A DNA stretch of 13,147 nt from Anaerolineae bacterium (GCA_026129385.1 JAHCIE010000062.1:1-13147), one strand, 5' to 3'; numbered from the stretch's first letter, positions 7,523 through 13,147 are shown. Notes: generated by a model from the sequence alone, not told the origin. Program-made: numbers and translations.

Positions 7523-7741
7523 CTACTTCGAGCGCGGACGCGAGAACACGAGCCAGCGATTCAGGGCGGCCGCCCGCCGCGCGCAGTCGTCGCAGGGCGG
7601 GATGCCTAGCGCTGTGGTCGTACGCTTGATCACATCTCCCAGGCCGATGTCCTCATCGAGGATGAATCCTGGCAGGCGGATGTGATGGGGTTGAGGCTCG
7701 GCTTCACGATCAGGAAGGCTATTCGTCTGTTCCTCGCTCAT
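7523..7741 (-). CDS. 72-aa CxxC protein translationally coupled to the S8 protease
   Basis: A small acidic-to-basic protein of unknown function. The frame is open much further upstream, but the ATG at 7741 is chosen because GGAGG lies eight bases before it, inside the protease gene, and because it overlaps the protease stop (ATGA). The product has a polar, disordered-looking N-terminus (1-20), then LPGFILDEDIGLGDVIKR (23-40), and ends in a Cys50-Cys53 pair (PPCDDC) followed by the basic, aromatic ARRAAALNRWLVFSRPR. From memory, short modules of the type GLGDVIKR...G(I/V)xPCxxCxxRxxxLN occur in other small bacterial and phage-associated proteins without assigned function. Coupling to the protease suggests it is a partner, adaptor or substrate (inference). 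Confidence 0.72.
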   Translation of the reverse strand: MSEEQTNSLPDREAEPQPHHIRLPGFILDEDIGLGDVIKRTTTALGIPPCDDCARRAAALNRWLVFSRPRSK

Positions 7742-8607
7742 GTTAGTTGCCTCCGCAGGCTCTGATACGCTGACCAGGCATCGAGCAAAGGCGGGATCAC
7801 AGTGTTTCGGCGTCCTGGAGCAGACTGAAGGATGGCCCGCTTCACCTGCCCCGCGGTGGCGCGGGGGAACTCGGACCACAGGAGGGCGATGGTTCCCGTC
7901 ACGAACGGCGCGGCGACGCTCGTTCCGCCCGATGTGACGGACTTGCCACCAGGTGTGAGACTGATGACGCCGGCCCCTGGCGCGCCTAGGCCCCCTTGCC
8001 CTATCGAGCGAGACAGGTTCGACATGGTCATCGGCCGGCCCTCAAGGTCATATCCAACCACGGGGATGACCCAGGGATGACGAGTAAGCACCGAGCTTCC
8101 CACAGTCGCCTGGTTGCCGGCCGCCGCGACGACAAGCACGCCGCGGTTGAGCGCATAGTCTAGCGACGCCGTCAGGTCCCGTTCGTTGCTCCCCGACAGG
8201 TGTGTGAGCGCGACGCTCAAGTTCAGGACACGCGCCCCTGCCTCGATGCACTCGATCACGGCGGCTGCCAACTCGCGGGGAGCCGCACTAGGCAGGGTTG
8301 TGCTGGCTGGCCCGGCTTCTGTGAAGATGGGACGCACCAGCAGGCTGCACCCAGGGCAGATAGCGGGCGCGGCCGTCCCACGCCTGGCGGTCACGATGCC
8401 GGCTATGAAAGTCCCGTGCTGACAAGCCGCCCCGTCCTGCTGCGCACACTCCCCGTTGGCCGCCCCACCCACCGCGCGAATACTCTGGCTGGCGAGATCA
8501 GGGTGACGCACAGCGACAGGCCCATCCAACAGCCCGATGGCGACGTCAGGCCGCCCGCTGGTACGTGCCATGAGCGGGCGGAGCTTGACCAGGTCCAAAG
8601 CGTCCAT
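7738..8607 (-). CDS. Subtilisin-like S8 serine protease, PatA/PatG type
   Basis: A 289-aa S8 peptidase with the complete catalytic set: Asp28 in GLLDGPV, His64 in CQHGTFIAGI, the oxyanion Asn165 in AAAGN and Ser230 in GGTSVAAPFVTG. The LLDGPV form around the Asp and the missing signal peptide and pro-region resemble the cytoplasmic proteases of cyanobactin maturation (PatA/PatG) rather than secreted subtilisins. It is shorter than PatA or PatG: a bare protease domain with a short C-terminal helix. In cyanobactin systems such enzymes remove the leader peptide, and PatG-type enzymes also macrocyclise. The start ATG at 8607 has a poor Shine-Dalgarno; Met13 (MARTSGRP) is a possible alternative. 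Its stop overlaps the 72-aa gene. Cys pairs (54, 62, 84, 87) are unusual for the family. Confidence 0.9.
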   Translation of the reverse strand: MDALDLVKLRPLMARTSGRPDVAIGLLDGPVAVRHPDLASQSIRAVGGAANGECAQQDGAACQHGTFIAGIVTARRGTAAPAICPGCSLLVRPIFTEAGPASTTLPSAAPRELAAAVIECIEAGARVLNLSVALTHLSGSNERDLTASLDYALNRGVLVVAAAGNQATVGSSVLTRHPWVIPVVGYDLEGRPMTMSNLSRSIGQGGLGAPGAGVISLTPGGKSVTSGGTSVAAPFVTGTIALLWSEFPRATAGQVKRAILQSAPGRRNTVIPPLLDAWSAYQSLRRQLT

Positions 8608-8682
8608 AGGGTTTGATCACTCATGGGGCTGGCTGAACAAAGTCATGCGACAGAGGCCATCCAGCTTCTTATGTTAGTGACG

Positions 8683-8994
8683 CTATGGGCATACCCACTC
8701 AAGCTCTGGCACTAGTTCATACACGCATATCGACGTATTCTGAACCTGCGTCATGTGCGTGCATTGAAGCCGCCACACCAACCCAAAATGACAATAGCCG
8801 ATAGACCCCGGTCGTGGTCCACCCGAATAAGTGTACGTTGGGCCCTGCGCTGGATGAATCGCAGCGGCCTGTCGCCCGTACGAGTCGACCATACGGTAGC
8901 GCTGGCCTGTCCTCTGTAATGAGGCTTCGGCGGTGAACGACGGCATTCGAGCCGGGCCACTCGTCGCGCGTTGTGGCATAGAGGCTTCCGACAT
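8683..8994 (-). CDS. 103-aa four-Cys peptide with MPSFTAEASL leader (candidate precursor peptide)
   Basis: A small protein of unknown function preceded by a perfect AAGGAGGT and a 7-base gap. After a polar start, residues 17-34 read MPSFTAEASLQRTGQRYR. This closely matches residues 3-20 of the small gene at the other end of the cluster (MPGYTANNALVRTGEPYR). The remainder is aromatic and Gly-rich (about 53-72), with four Cys at 68, 78, 90 and 102, the last two residues from the end. There is no signal peptide. It lies 75 bases upstream of the S8 protease gene, so it may be cotranscribed with it and processed by it (inference). I recall FTAEASL-like starts on other uncharacterised small bacterial proteins, but cannot confirm a named family. 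Confidence 0.73.
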   Translation of the reverse strand: MSEASMPQRATSGPARMPSFTAEASLQRTGQRYRMVDSYGRQAAAIHPAQGPTYTYSGGPRPGSIGYCHFGLVWRLQCTHMTQVQNTSICVYELVPELEWVCP

Positions 8995-9228
8995 GGCTAT
9001 GACCTCCTTGTTATCTTTCGAGCGATAATGTGCCGGGACGAGCTATGGTCGGCAGCAGATTGGATAGCATGGGCACCCGAAGGTTACTGCACCGCATCCG
9101 CGTCACATCAAGTAGTATTCGATCACCGCGCTACGACCACTGAGCTGGCCAACGTCACTATTCGCCGATCCTTGAGGAAAGTACACATTACGGGCCACCT
9201 TGAGAGCACGCGGAACAAGCGCGCGATG
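8995..9228. other. 234-base intergenic stretch without a recognisable gene
   Basis: It lies between the hydrolase stop and the Shine-Dalgarno of the 103-aa peptide. No convincing promoter pair was found on the minus strand. The hydrolase frame stays open for 41 codons after its stop (to a TGA at 9103-9105), which could be chance or the remains of a longer protein. Base composition looks less GC-rich than the metabolic genes. Confidence 0.5.
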
Positions 9229-9813
9229 TCATTTGGGGACACGAAACCTCCGATGGCCAAGTGCCGCGCGGTCTACTCCAATATCATCGAGGCTCATGAT
9301 GAGAGTTGTACATAGGTCGGTATTCGGCTGGCTGAGCCATCCTCCAGTCAACAAAGCGGTCCAGTCCAGGCCCTGGCCTAATCTGCCCAGTGCCGCTTGG
9401 CATAGTCGAAACGACTGAAACGGGCTGATGCCGAGTCTCACACCTACGTGCCTTCTCATTAGCGACTGCGTCAGCGGGACTCTCTCCACCTGCGGGTGAG
9501 TCGGGTCGTTAGTGTTGTTGACATCAACCATCTCATTGCCACACACGAGGCCCACATGAGAATATCCGTAGCCGCCTGTGGCCGTGTCAATAATGAAGCC
9601 AGTGACATCTGTCGGGACGAAAACGAGGATATCGCCGTTTTGCAGTTCGGGATCTCCCACGAGCCGGCGTTCCGGTGGTGGAAAGACTAGATTATGTAGC
9701 ACAAAGCCCGCACCCATGAGCTCGCCAATCTTGCCGCTGGCGCCGTTGGGGAAACCGCCGCTGTAGTACCACCCGTTGTTCTCTAGGATAATCAGCCACT
9801 CTTCGGTCGCCAT
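9229..9813 (-). CDS. Permuted papain-like hydrolase (YiiX/NlpC-P60/LRAT type)
   Basis: A 194-aa protein with the signature order of circularly permuted NlpC/P60 enzymes: NGDILVFVP (59-67) and GYSHVGLV with His86 come first, and the candidate nucleophile Cys168 (TDLCTTLI) comes late. Such enzymes hydrolyse or transfer amide or thioester bonds in peptides, lipids or peptidoglycan; the substrate here is unknown. There is no signal peptide or membrane segment, so it appears cytoplasmic. A GGGAGC sequence lies about six bases before the ATG. It is the first complete gene of the leftward cluster with the PatA/PatG-type protease and the Cys-rich peptides. It may act in peptide modification or release, or be an unrelated passenger. 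The C-terminus may be shortened, because the frame continues after the stop. Confidence 0.65.
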   Translation of the reverse strand: MATEEWLIILENNGWYYSGGFPNGASGKIGELMGAGFVLHNLVFPPPERRLVGDPELQNGDILVFVPTDVTGFIIDTATGGYGYSHVGLVCGNEMVDVNNTNDPTHPQVERVPLTQSLMRRHVGVRLGISPFQSFRLCQAALGRLGQGLDWTALLTGGWLSQPNTDLCTTLIMSLDDIGVDRAALGHRRFRVPK

Positions 9814-9958
9814 TGTCTTGCTCCCATTGTGTGCTGAACTCGATGCCAGGGCATTTTGGAGGTAGCACTCATGCCCGAGGATTGGTATCTCTAAGCTGTT
9901 CTGCCCGGCACGAAGTGAGAGAAGTTGACCGATGACTTAAGTGAGGGTCGCTCGCTCC

Positions 9959-10209
9959 TTACCCTCTAGATCGCTGCGACGCCCAGTCAGCCCGCCGCGC
10001 GGCCTGGGCCTCGGCGAGCCGGTGGTCGCGCTCGGCCAGGCAGGCCGCCACATCGCCGCGATAGTAGTCGATCGGCCGCAAGTAGCGCAGCGCTGAGTGC
10101 CCCCGCTGAGGGTGGTAGTGGTGGCCCCAGACTGCTCACGACGGTCGAGCGCCTCTTGCACGGTGGCGGATGCCTGCTGCCAGGTGAGCCACGGTGGTAT
10201 TAGGGCCAT
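9959..10209 (-). pseudogene. C-terminal remnant of an IS3/IS481-like transposase (integrase core)
   Basis: The minus strand encodes HHYHPQRGHSALRYLRP, then IDYYRGDVAACLAERDHRLA and a basic tail to a stop at 9959-9961. This is the typical end of DDE integrase-type transposases (H.QRPHSAL.Y..P). Upstream, the related segment PPWLTWQQASATVQEALDRR lies in a different frame, so a frameshift occurs near 10130-10145. The catalytic DDE part is missing altogether. It is a dead fragment that marks past insertion at the right edge of the peptide cluster. No terminal inverted repeats were recognised. Confidence 0.75.
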
Positions 10210-10293
10210 CTGGCTGCCACGGCAGTAGACTATCCAGCGAGCTTGTCATATCGGGCAGTGACACTTCTGCTGACTGTCTAGGTGTGCTCGGAC

Positions 10294-10321
10294 ATTATAT
10301 CAGCCCCCCCCCCCTTGTCAA
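10294..10321 (-). promoter_or_regulatory. Consensus promoter with an 11-G spacer, probably phase-variable
   Basis: Read leftward: TTGACA (10316-10321), a 16-bp spacer made of one A, eleven G and CTGA, then TATAAT (10294-10299). Both hexamers are perfect sigma70 consensus. Slippage of the G11 tract would change the -35/-10 spacing (12 G gives the optimal 17 bp), which is the known design of phase-variable promoters. It points at the transposase remnant and, beyond it, the hydrolase and peptide cluster. No terminator was seen between 10294 and 9813. Confidence 0.65.
10304..10314. repeat. Poly-C/poly-G tract of 11 bases
   Basis: Eleven consecutive C on the plus strand, the longest homopolymer noticed in the window. 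It lies exactly between the -35 and -10 hexamers of the leftward promoter. Its length may also be affected by sequencing error. Confidence 0.9.
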
Positions 10322-10334
10322 GAGGCTTCTTGAC
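10317..10334. repeat. Inverted repeat overlapping the -35 element
   Basis: GTCAAGA (10317-10323) and TCTTGAC (10328-10334) are perfect 7-base inverted arms around GGCT. The left arm overlaps the -35 hexamer of the leftward promoter, so it could be an operator, or a hairpin in any transcript crossing it. Confidence 0.5.
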
Positions 10335-10355
10335 GAGATTTGACGCAATTTGGGA
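10330..10355. promoter_or_regulatory. Direct repeats with 10-bp spacing upstream of the poly-G promoter
   Basis: TTGACG starts at 10330 and again at 10340, and a degenerate TTGGGA starts at 10350. The 10-base period places them on one face of the helix, just upstream of the leftward -35. This looks like a tandem activator site, but no protein can be assigned. Confidence 0.35.
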
Positions 10356-10603
10356 TAGTGAGTCACTGATGCGGGCGCGGGGGTACGGAGGCTTCGGCGA
10401 GGTGGTGGAGCTTGACGGCTACCGTCGAGGGGCTGTCCCTTCGTTGCCCCTCAAGGCAAGCCTGAGCCGGCGAAGGGGCGGCGATGGTGTGCGGATGTTT
10501 CTGAGGGCATAGTACCAGCTGCGGCGGTTGACAATGCAAACTTCCGTATAGCAGGTGGGGTCTTGCTCTAGCGTCCGTGGTCCTTCGTCTTTGGTCGGCG
10601 CGA

Positions 10604-11371
10604 TCAGCGGAACAGGTAGATCGCGGCGACGATGACGCCGATGGTCACCACCACCTGGCGTAGCCGCCTGGCCGGGATGCGGCCGGCCAGCCGCCCGCCC
10701 AGCACGCCACCCAGCAGCGCGCCGACGGCCATGACCAGCGCCGCTTCCCAGACGACCTGCCCCGAGAAGACGAACAGCAATGCGGCGGTGATGTTGGCTG
10801 CGAACGCGACGCCTTGCTTCAAGGCGTTGACGCGCGTCAGAGTGTCGTGGATGACCAGGCCGAGGACGGCCAGCAGGATGACGCTCAAGCCCGCCCCGAA
10901 ATAGCCTCCGTACACCGCGGCCAGGAAGACGGGGGGGATGGTCCACGCTTCGTGGGTGGGGTCCTGGCCCGCCTGCGTCAGGCGGCGTACCACCCAATTG
11001 CGAATCTGATCCTGAAAGGCCAGCAGGCCGGTGGCCATCAGAATGAGCCACGGCACGAGGGCGCGGAAGGTCTGCTCGCCGCTGTTGAGCAGCAGAATCG
11101 CGCCCAGCACGCCGCCAAGCGCGCCCGTTGGCGCCAGAATGAGCATCCGCCGCCGCTGCCCGGCCAGGTCGCCCTTCTGGGCCATCACACCGCCGAGGTA
11201 GCCCGGCGCCAGCGCAACGGTGTTAGTCACACTTGCTGATACCGGGGGGATACCGACAGCTGTCAGAGCGGGGAAGGTAATGAGCGTACCGCCGCCAGCA
11301 ATGGCGTTCACCGCACCGCCAGCCACGGCCGCGACCGCTACAAGAGCCAGGCCCGCTGCAGTGAGTTCCAT
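10604..11371 (-). CDS. TauE/SafE-family membrane exporter
   Basis: A 255-aa integral membrane protein of the sulfite/organosulfonate exporter (TauE/SafE, formerly DUF81) family. It has the two-fold internal repeat typical of the family: GGAVNAIAGGGTLITFPAL (18-36) opens the first half and GGYFGAGLSVILLAVLGL (155-172) the second. About seven or eight hydrophobic segments are visible, separated by a charged central loop (about 121-142). Members move small anions such as sulfite, sulfoacetate or related compounds across the inner membrane; the substrate here is unknown. The start at 11371 has only a weak, distant GAGGA, but lies about 30 bases from the predicted transcription start of a good promoter. 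It is a single gene with no obvious sulfur-metabolism neighbour. Confidence 0.9.
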   Translation of the reverse strand: MELTAAGLALVAVAAVAGGAVNAIAGGGTLITFPALTAVGIPPVSASVTNTVALAPGYLGGVMAQKGDLAGQRRRMLILAPTGALGGVLGAILLLNSGEQTFRALVPWLILMATGLLAFQDQIRNWVVRRLTQAGQDPTHEAWTIPPVFLAAVYGGYFGAGLSVILLAVLGLVIHDTLTRVNALKQGVAFAANITAALLFVFSGQVVWEAALVMAVGALLGGVLGGRLAGRIPARRLRQVVVTIGVIVAAIYLFR

Positions 11372-12009
11372 TCAGGTGATACCGTCCTCGGCAGAGTGTG
11401 GGTAGAATAGACCGCGCCGCTACGCTTGTCAACTTTGGCTCGTGCGACGCAGCCGGTGTAGCTTGCATGCGGGGTGTAGGTACAGGGCCTGCGATTTGAT
11501 CGCAATGCATCCGTGTGGCCGTATCCCCGACGCTACCATCGCGTTACAAAGATAGGCAATCGAGTAAGCAAACGTAGACGTCAGGTCGCTCTCACGTGGG
11601 CAGCGAGACGCTGGTTTGAGACCAAATTGTGGCGGGGTCTCGACGCTAGGGCTTCTCGTTGGTGGGGCGAGGAGCGTCACGTTGCGCGCTCGCAGCCGCG
11701 CGCCAGCGCCACGTCCTGATTGGGGTGGGACCTGTCAGTTCGTGAATGGGGTGCGCGAACCTCGCGTTCCGGCGGGCTGCCCAGGGGAAGGGCCTGCCCG
11801 GCCGCCGCTTTGGATTCCAGGCCCTTCGGAACCCTCAGCAACTCGTCGTAACACTTCCCCACCGAGACTCCGTATCGACATATAGGCTGTGAAACGCCGC
11901 CCCGTCCTCGCCGCCGCGGAGCGGGCGACGCTGGCCCCGGGCGAGCCGTGGTGGGACCTCACGGTCGGGGATGGGGCCATAGCCGAGTCAATGGAACAAG
12001 GGGACATCC
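11372..12009. other. 638-base stretch with no convincing gene
   Basis: Apart from the TauE/SafE promoter at its left edge and the Shine-Dalgarno of the SARP gene at its right edge, nothing is recognised. Open frames of 60-90 codons occur on both strands (11429-11680 minus, 11513-11719 plus, 11616-11885 plus). They start at GTG or lack a ribosome binding site, and their Arg/Pro-rich translations resemble no family I know. A -10-like TATAGG near 11880 has no matching -35. Confidence 0.5.
11404..11432 (-). promoter_or_regulatory. Sigma70-type promoter of the TauE/SafE gene
   Basis: Read leftward: TTGACA (11427-11432, perfect), a 17-bp spacer, then TATTCT (11404-11409, four of six). The ATG follows 32 bases after the -10, giving a leader of about 25 bases. 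Confidence 0.65.
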
Positions 12010-12984
12010 ATGACGCTCCGCTTCCAGGCCCTTGGTAGCTTCGCGGTGTACCGTGCGGGGCAGCCTCTCCCGCGCTCGATCTGGGGCAGCCACCGTGCGC
12101 TGACCCTGGCCAAGGTTCTCCTGACCCATCGCAATCAGGCCATCCATAAGGAACAGTTAGCCGAGTGGGTCTGGCCAACCGCCAGCGCCGATGCCGCTGA
12201 GCGGAACCTGTATATCGCGACCAGCGACCTGCGCCGCGCCCTGGAACCCGACCGACCGCCGCGCTCGCCAAGTCGGTACGTGCATACGGATGGCGATACG
12301 ATTGAGCTAACCACCAACGAATGTTGGGTGGATGCCGACCTTCTGCTGAATGCTGCGGATGTTGAGCCAACTGCGCCGCATGCGCTTCAGCGTCTCGACG
12401 AAGCGGTGCGACTGTATGGTGGTGTCTATCTGCCCGATGATCTCTATGCTGACTGGGCCCAGGTGGAGCGTGAACGCCTGGCGCTGGCCCATGAAACGAT
12501 CTTGTTCAAGCTGGCGGACGCTCACGCCGCCCGCAGCGACTATCACGCGGCGGTGACGGCCTGCCGCCGCGGCCTGATTCGATACCCGCTCTCCGAAGCC
12601 GGTGTGGCGCGCTGTATGCGCTATGCCAGCCGAGTGGGTGAGACGGGCCTGGCCTTGCGCGCCTACGAGATGCTGATCAGTTCCCTACGGCGCGAGATGC
12701 AGATTGAGCCTGAGCCGCATCTGGCGCGGATGGCCGAGCGGCTTCGGCAGGGGCTGCCTCTTGAGGAGATGCCCGAGGCGAATCGATGGGTATGGGCCGA
12801 TGCGCCGGTAGGCACCAACGGTCATGGATCGGGGTTGCGTCCGGCGGCCGATGGCAACGGCCACCACCCTGGTGTTGGCAACCACGACGGCTTGCGGGTA
12901 GATCTGGAACGGATCACGACGCTGGTTACGGAGCTGAACTACCTGCTACAGCGACTACACCTCGCGCTTGGCGACCTCGACTGA
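12010..12984 (+). CDS. SARP/BTAD-family transcriptional activator
   Basis: A 324-aa DNA-binding regulator. Residues 1-95 or so form an OmpR/PhoB-like winged helix (FQALGSFAVYRAGQPLP, then ALTLAKVLLTHRNQAIHKEQLAEWVWP and NLYIATSDLRRAL). Residues about 103-245 match the bacterial transcriptional activation domain, an all-helical TPR-like module (DADLLLNAADV, LYGGVYLPDDLYADWAQVER, GLALRAYEMLISSLRREMQIEP). The tail after 250 is Gly/His/Asn-rich and probably flexible, and it ends in a short amphipathic helix with Leu repeats. No ATPase or sensor domain is attached, as in small SARPs. AAGGGGA precedes the ATG with a 5-base gap. Such proteins switch on secondary-metabolite or stress genes in actinobacteria and are numerous in Chloroflexota. 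Its target is unknown; the peptide cluster is a nearby candidate only. Confidence 0.88.
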   Translation: MTLRFQALGSFAVYRAGQPLPRSIWGSHRALTLAKVLLTHRNQAIHKEQLAEWVWPTASADAAERNLYIATSDLRRALEPDRPPRSPSRYVHTDGDTIELTTNECWVDADLLLNAADVEPTAPHALQRLDEAVRLYGGVYLPDDLYADWAQVERERLALAHETILFKLADAHAARSDYHAAVTACRRGLIRYPLSEAGVARCMRYASRVGETGLALRAYEMLISSLRREMQIEPEPHLARMAERLRQGLPLEEMPEANRWVWADAPVGTNGHGSGLRPAADGNGHHPGVGNHDGLRVDLERITTLVTELNYLLQRLHLALGDLD

Positions 12985-13009
12985 CCGAGGGCGCGTACCA
13001 CCAACGACC

Positions 13010-13053
13010 ACACGAAGGGGTCCCCAGCCACACGGTTGGGGACCCCTTCGTGT
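13010..13053 (+). terminator. Strong hairpin terminator after the SARP gene
   Basis: A perfect 16-bp stem (13010-13025 with 13038-13053) can be extended by AGCC/GGTT (one G-U pair) around an ACAC loop. It begins 25 bases after the SARP stop codon. The T-run after it is short, but the stem is very stable; it may serve both strands. Confidence 0.75.
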
Positions 13054-13117
13054 TGCCTGTCGGGTGGAAGAAGACCGTAAGAGCCGCGCAAGAGCGGGGT
13101 AAGCTGGCAAGGCTAGA

Positions 13118-13147
13118 ATGACGATAGTGCAGGGGCGTGGTGTGTGG
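13118..13147 (+). CDS. Possible start of a further gene, cut by the window end
   Basis: An ATG at 13118 opens a frame of ten codons (MTIVQGRGVW) to the end of the window. AAGG lies about eight bases before it, and it follows a terminator. Too short to identify; may be chance. Confidence 0.2.
   Translation, partial: MTIVQGRGVW

Larger units (their letters stand above)
10210..10603. other. 394-base intergenic region holding a poly-G promoter and repeats
   Basis: There is no convincing gene here: the 76-codon plus-strand frame (10282-10512) begins inside the promoter, crosses the homopolymer, and has neither a ribosome binding site nor recognisable content. The region holds the leftward promoter at 10294-10321, the inverted repeat at 10317-10334, direct repeats at 10330-10355, and a 7-bp stem (10427-10433 with 10445-10451) without a T-run. 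It also lies downstream of the TauE/SafE gene; no good terminator for that gene was found. Confidence 0.5.

Noticed and set aside
8403..8624. 73-codon minus-strand frame beginning MSDQ near the S8 protease start
   Set aside because: It overlaps the protease in another frame, lacks a ribosome binding site, and the protease frame carries the catalytic motifs.
9858..9894. GGAGGT followed seven bases later by an ATG opening a seven-codon frame (MPEDWYL)
   Set aside because: A good ribosome binding site, but the frame is very short and nothing follows on that strand; probably chance.
10282..10512. 76-codon plus-strand frame reading through the C11 tract
   Set aside because: It has no ribosome binding site, its start lies inside the opposite promoter, and its content is not recognisable.
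10525..10550. TTGACA followed by TATAGC on the plus strand
   Set aside because: The spacing is only 13 bp, too short for a sigma70 promoter, and no rightward gene follows.
10419..11051. 210-codon minus-strand frame overlapping the TauE/SafE gene
   Set aside because: An out-of-frame shadow of the exporter that runs on into the repeat-containing spacer.
11735..12370. 211-codon minus-strand frame opposite the SARP start region
   Set aside because: It is antisense to the winged-helix domain, Arg/Ser/Pro-rich, and the SARP gene on the plus strand is clear.

Overview
The window is GC-rich, compact bacterial DNA. A SARP/BTAD-type regulator, a tungsten-type aldehyde:ferredoxin oxidoreductase with its own MoaD-like partner, and a FeoA carrying a cysteine-rich N-terminus together suggest a Chloroflexota (Anaerolineae/Caldilineae-like) genome. 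This is inference: no rRNA or other marker gene is present to confirm it.

Left part (1-5892), housekeeping and metabolism. A strong rightward terminator belongs to a gene outside the window. A leftward mscS-type channel gene follows, with a good promoter that overlaps the hairpin ending the feoB-feoA operon. feoB and feoA lie one base apart, in the order B then A, and encode ferrous iron uptake. Divergent from feoB is a rightward two-gene operon: an AOR-family tungsten oxidoreductase and a MoaD/ThiS-like protein ending in Gly-Gly, which overlap at stop and start. An inverted repeat at the end of that operon separates it from the next block.

Middle part (6007-9813), all leftward: an accessory cluster that looks like an uncharacterised peptide-processing system. 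In transcription order it holds a permuted papain-like (YiiX/NlpC-P60 type) hydrolase, a 103-aa four-Cys peptide, a cytoplasmic subtilisin-like S8 protease of the PatA/PatG (cyanobactin maturase) type, a 72-aa CxxC protein translationally coupled to the protease, a stand-alone protein resembling the C-terminal part of PatG, and two further six-Cys small peptides, one of them frameshifted. The three small peptides share a short N-terminal signature, MP-(G/S)-(F/Y)-T/A...L..RTG..YR, and have divergent Cys-containing C-termini. That is the leader/core layout of precursor peptides, although none of the classical cyanobactin leader is present. Nearly every gene has a strong Shine-Dalgarno sequence.

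Right of this cluster (9814-10603) is a junk-like zone. It contains the frameshifted C-terminus of an IS3/IS481-like transposase and, facing the cluster, a promoter with both consensus hexamers (TTGACA and TATAAT). Their 16-bp spacer is almost entirely an 11-base poly-G tract, the classical arrangement of a slippage-controlled (phase-variable) promoter. Upstream of it sit an inverted repeat and 10-bp-phased direct repeats.

Right part (10604-13147): a leftward TauE/SafE membrane exporter with its own TTGACA-17-TATTCT promoter, a 638-base stretch with no convincing gene, and a rightward SARP/BTAD transcriptional activator closed by a long perfect hairpin. The window may end in the first codons of another gene.
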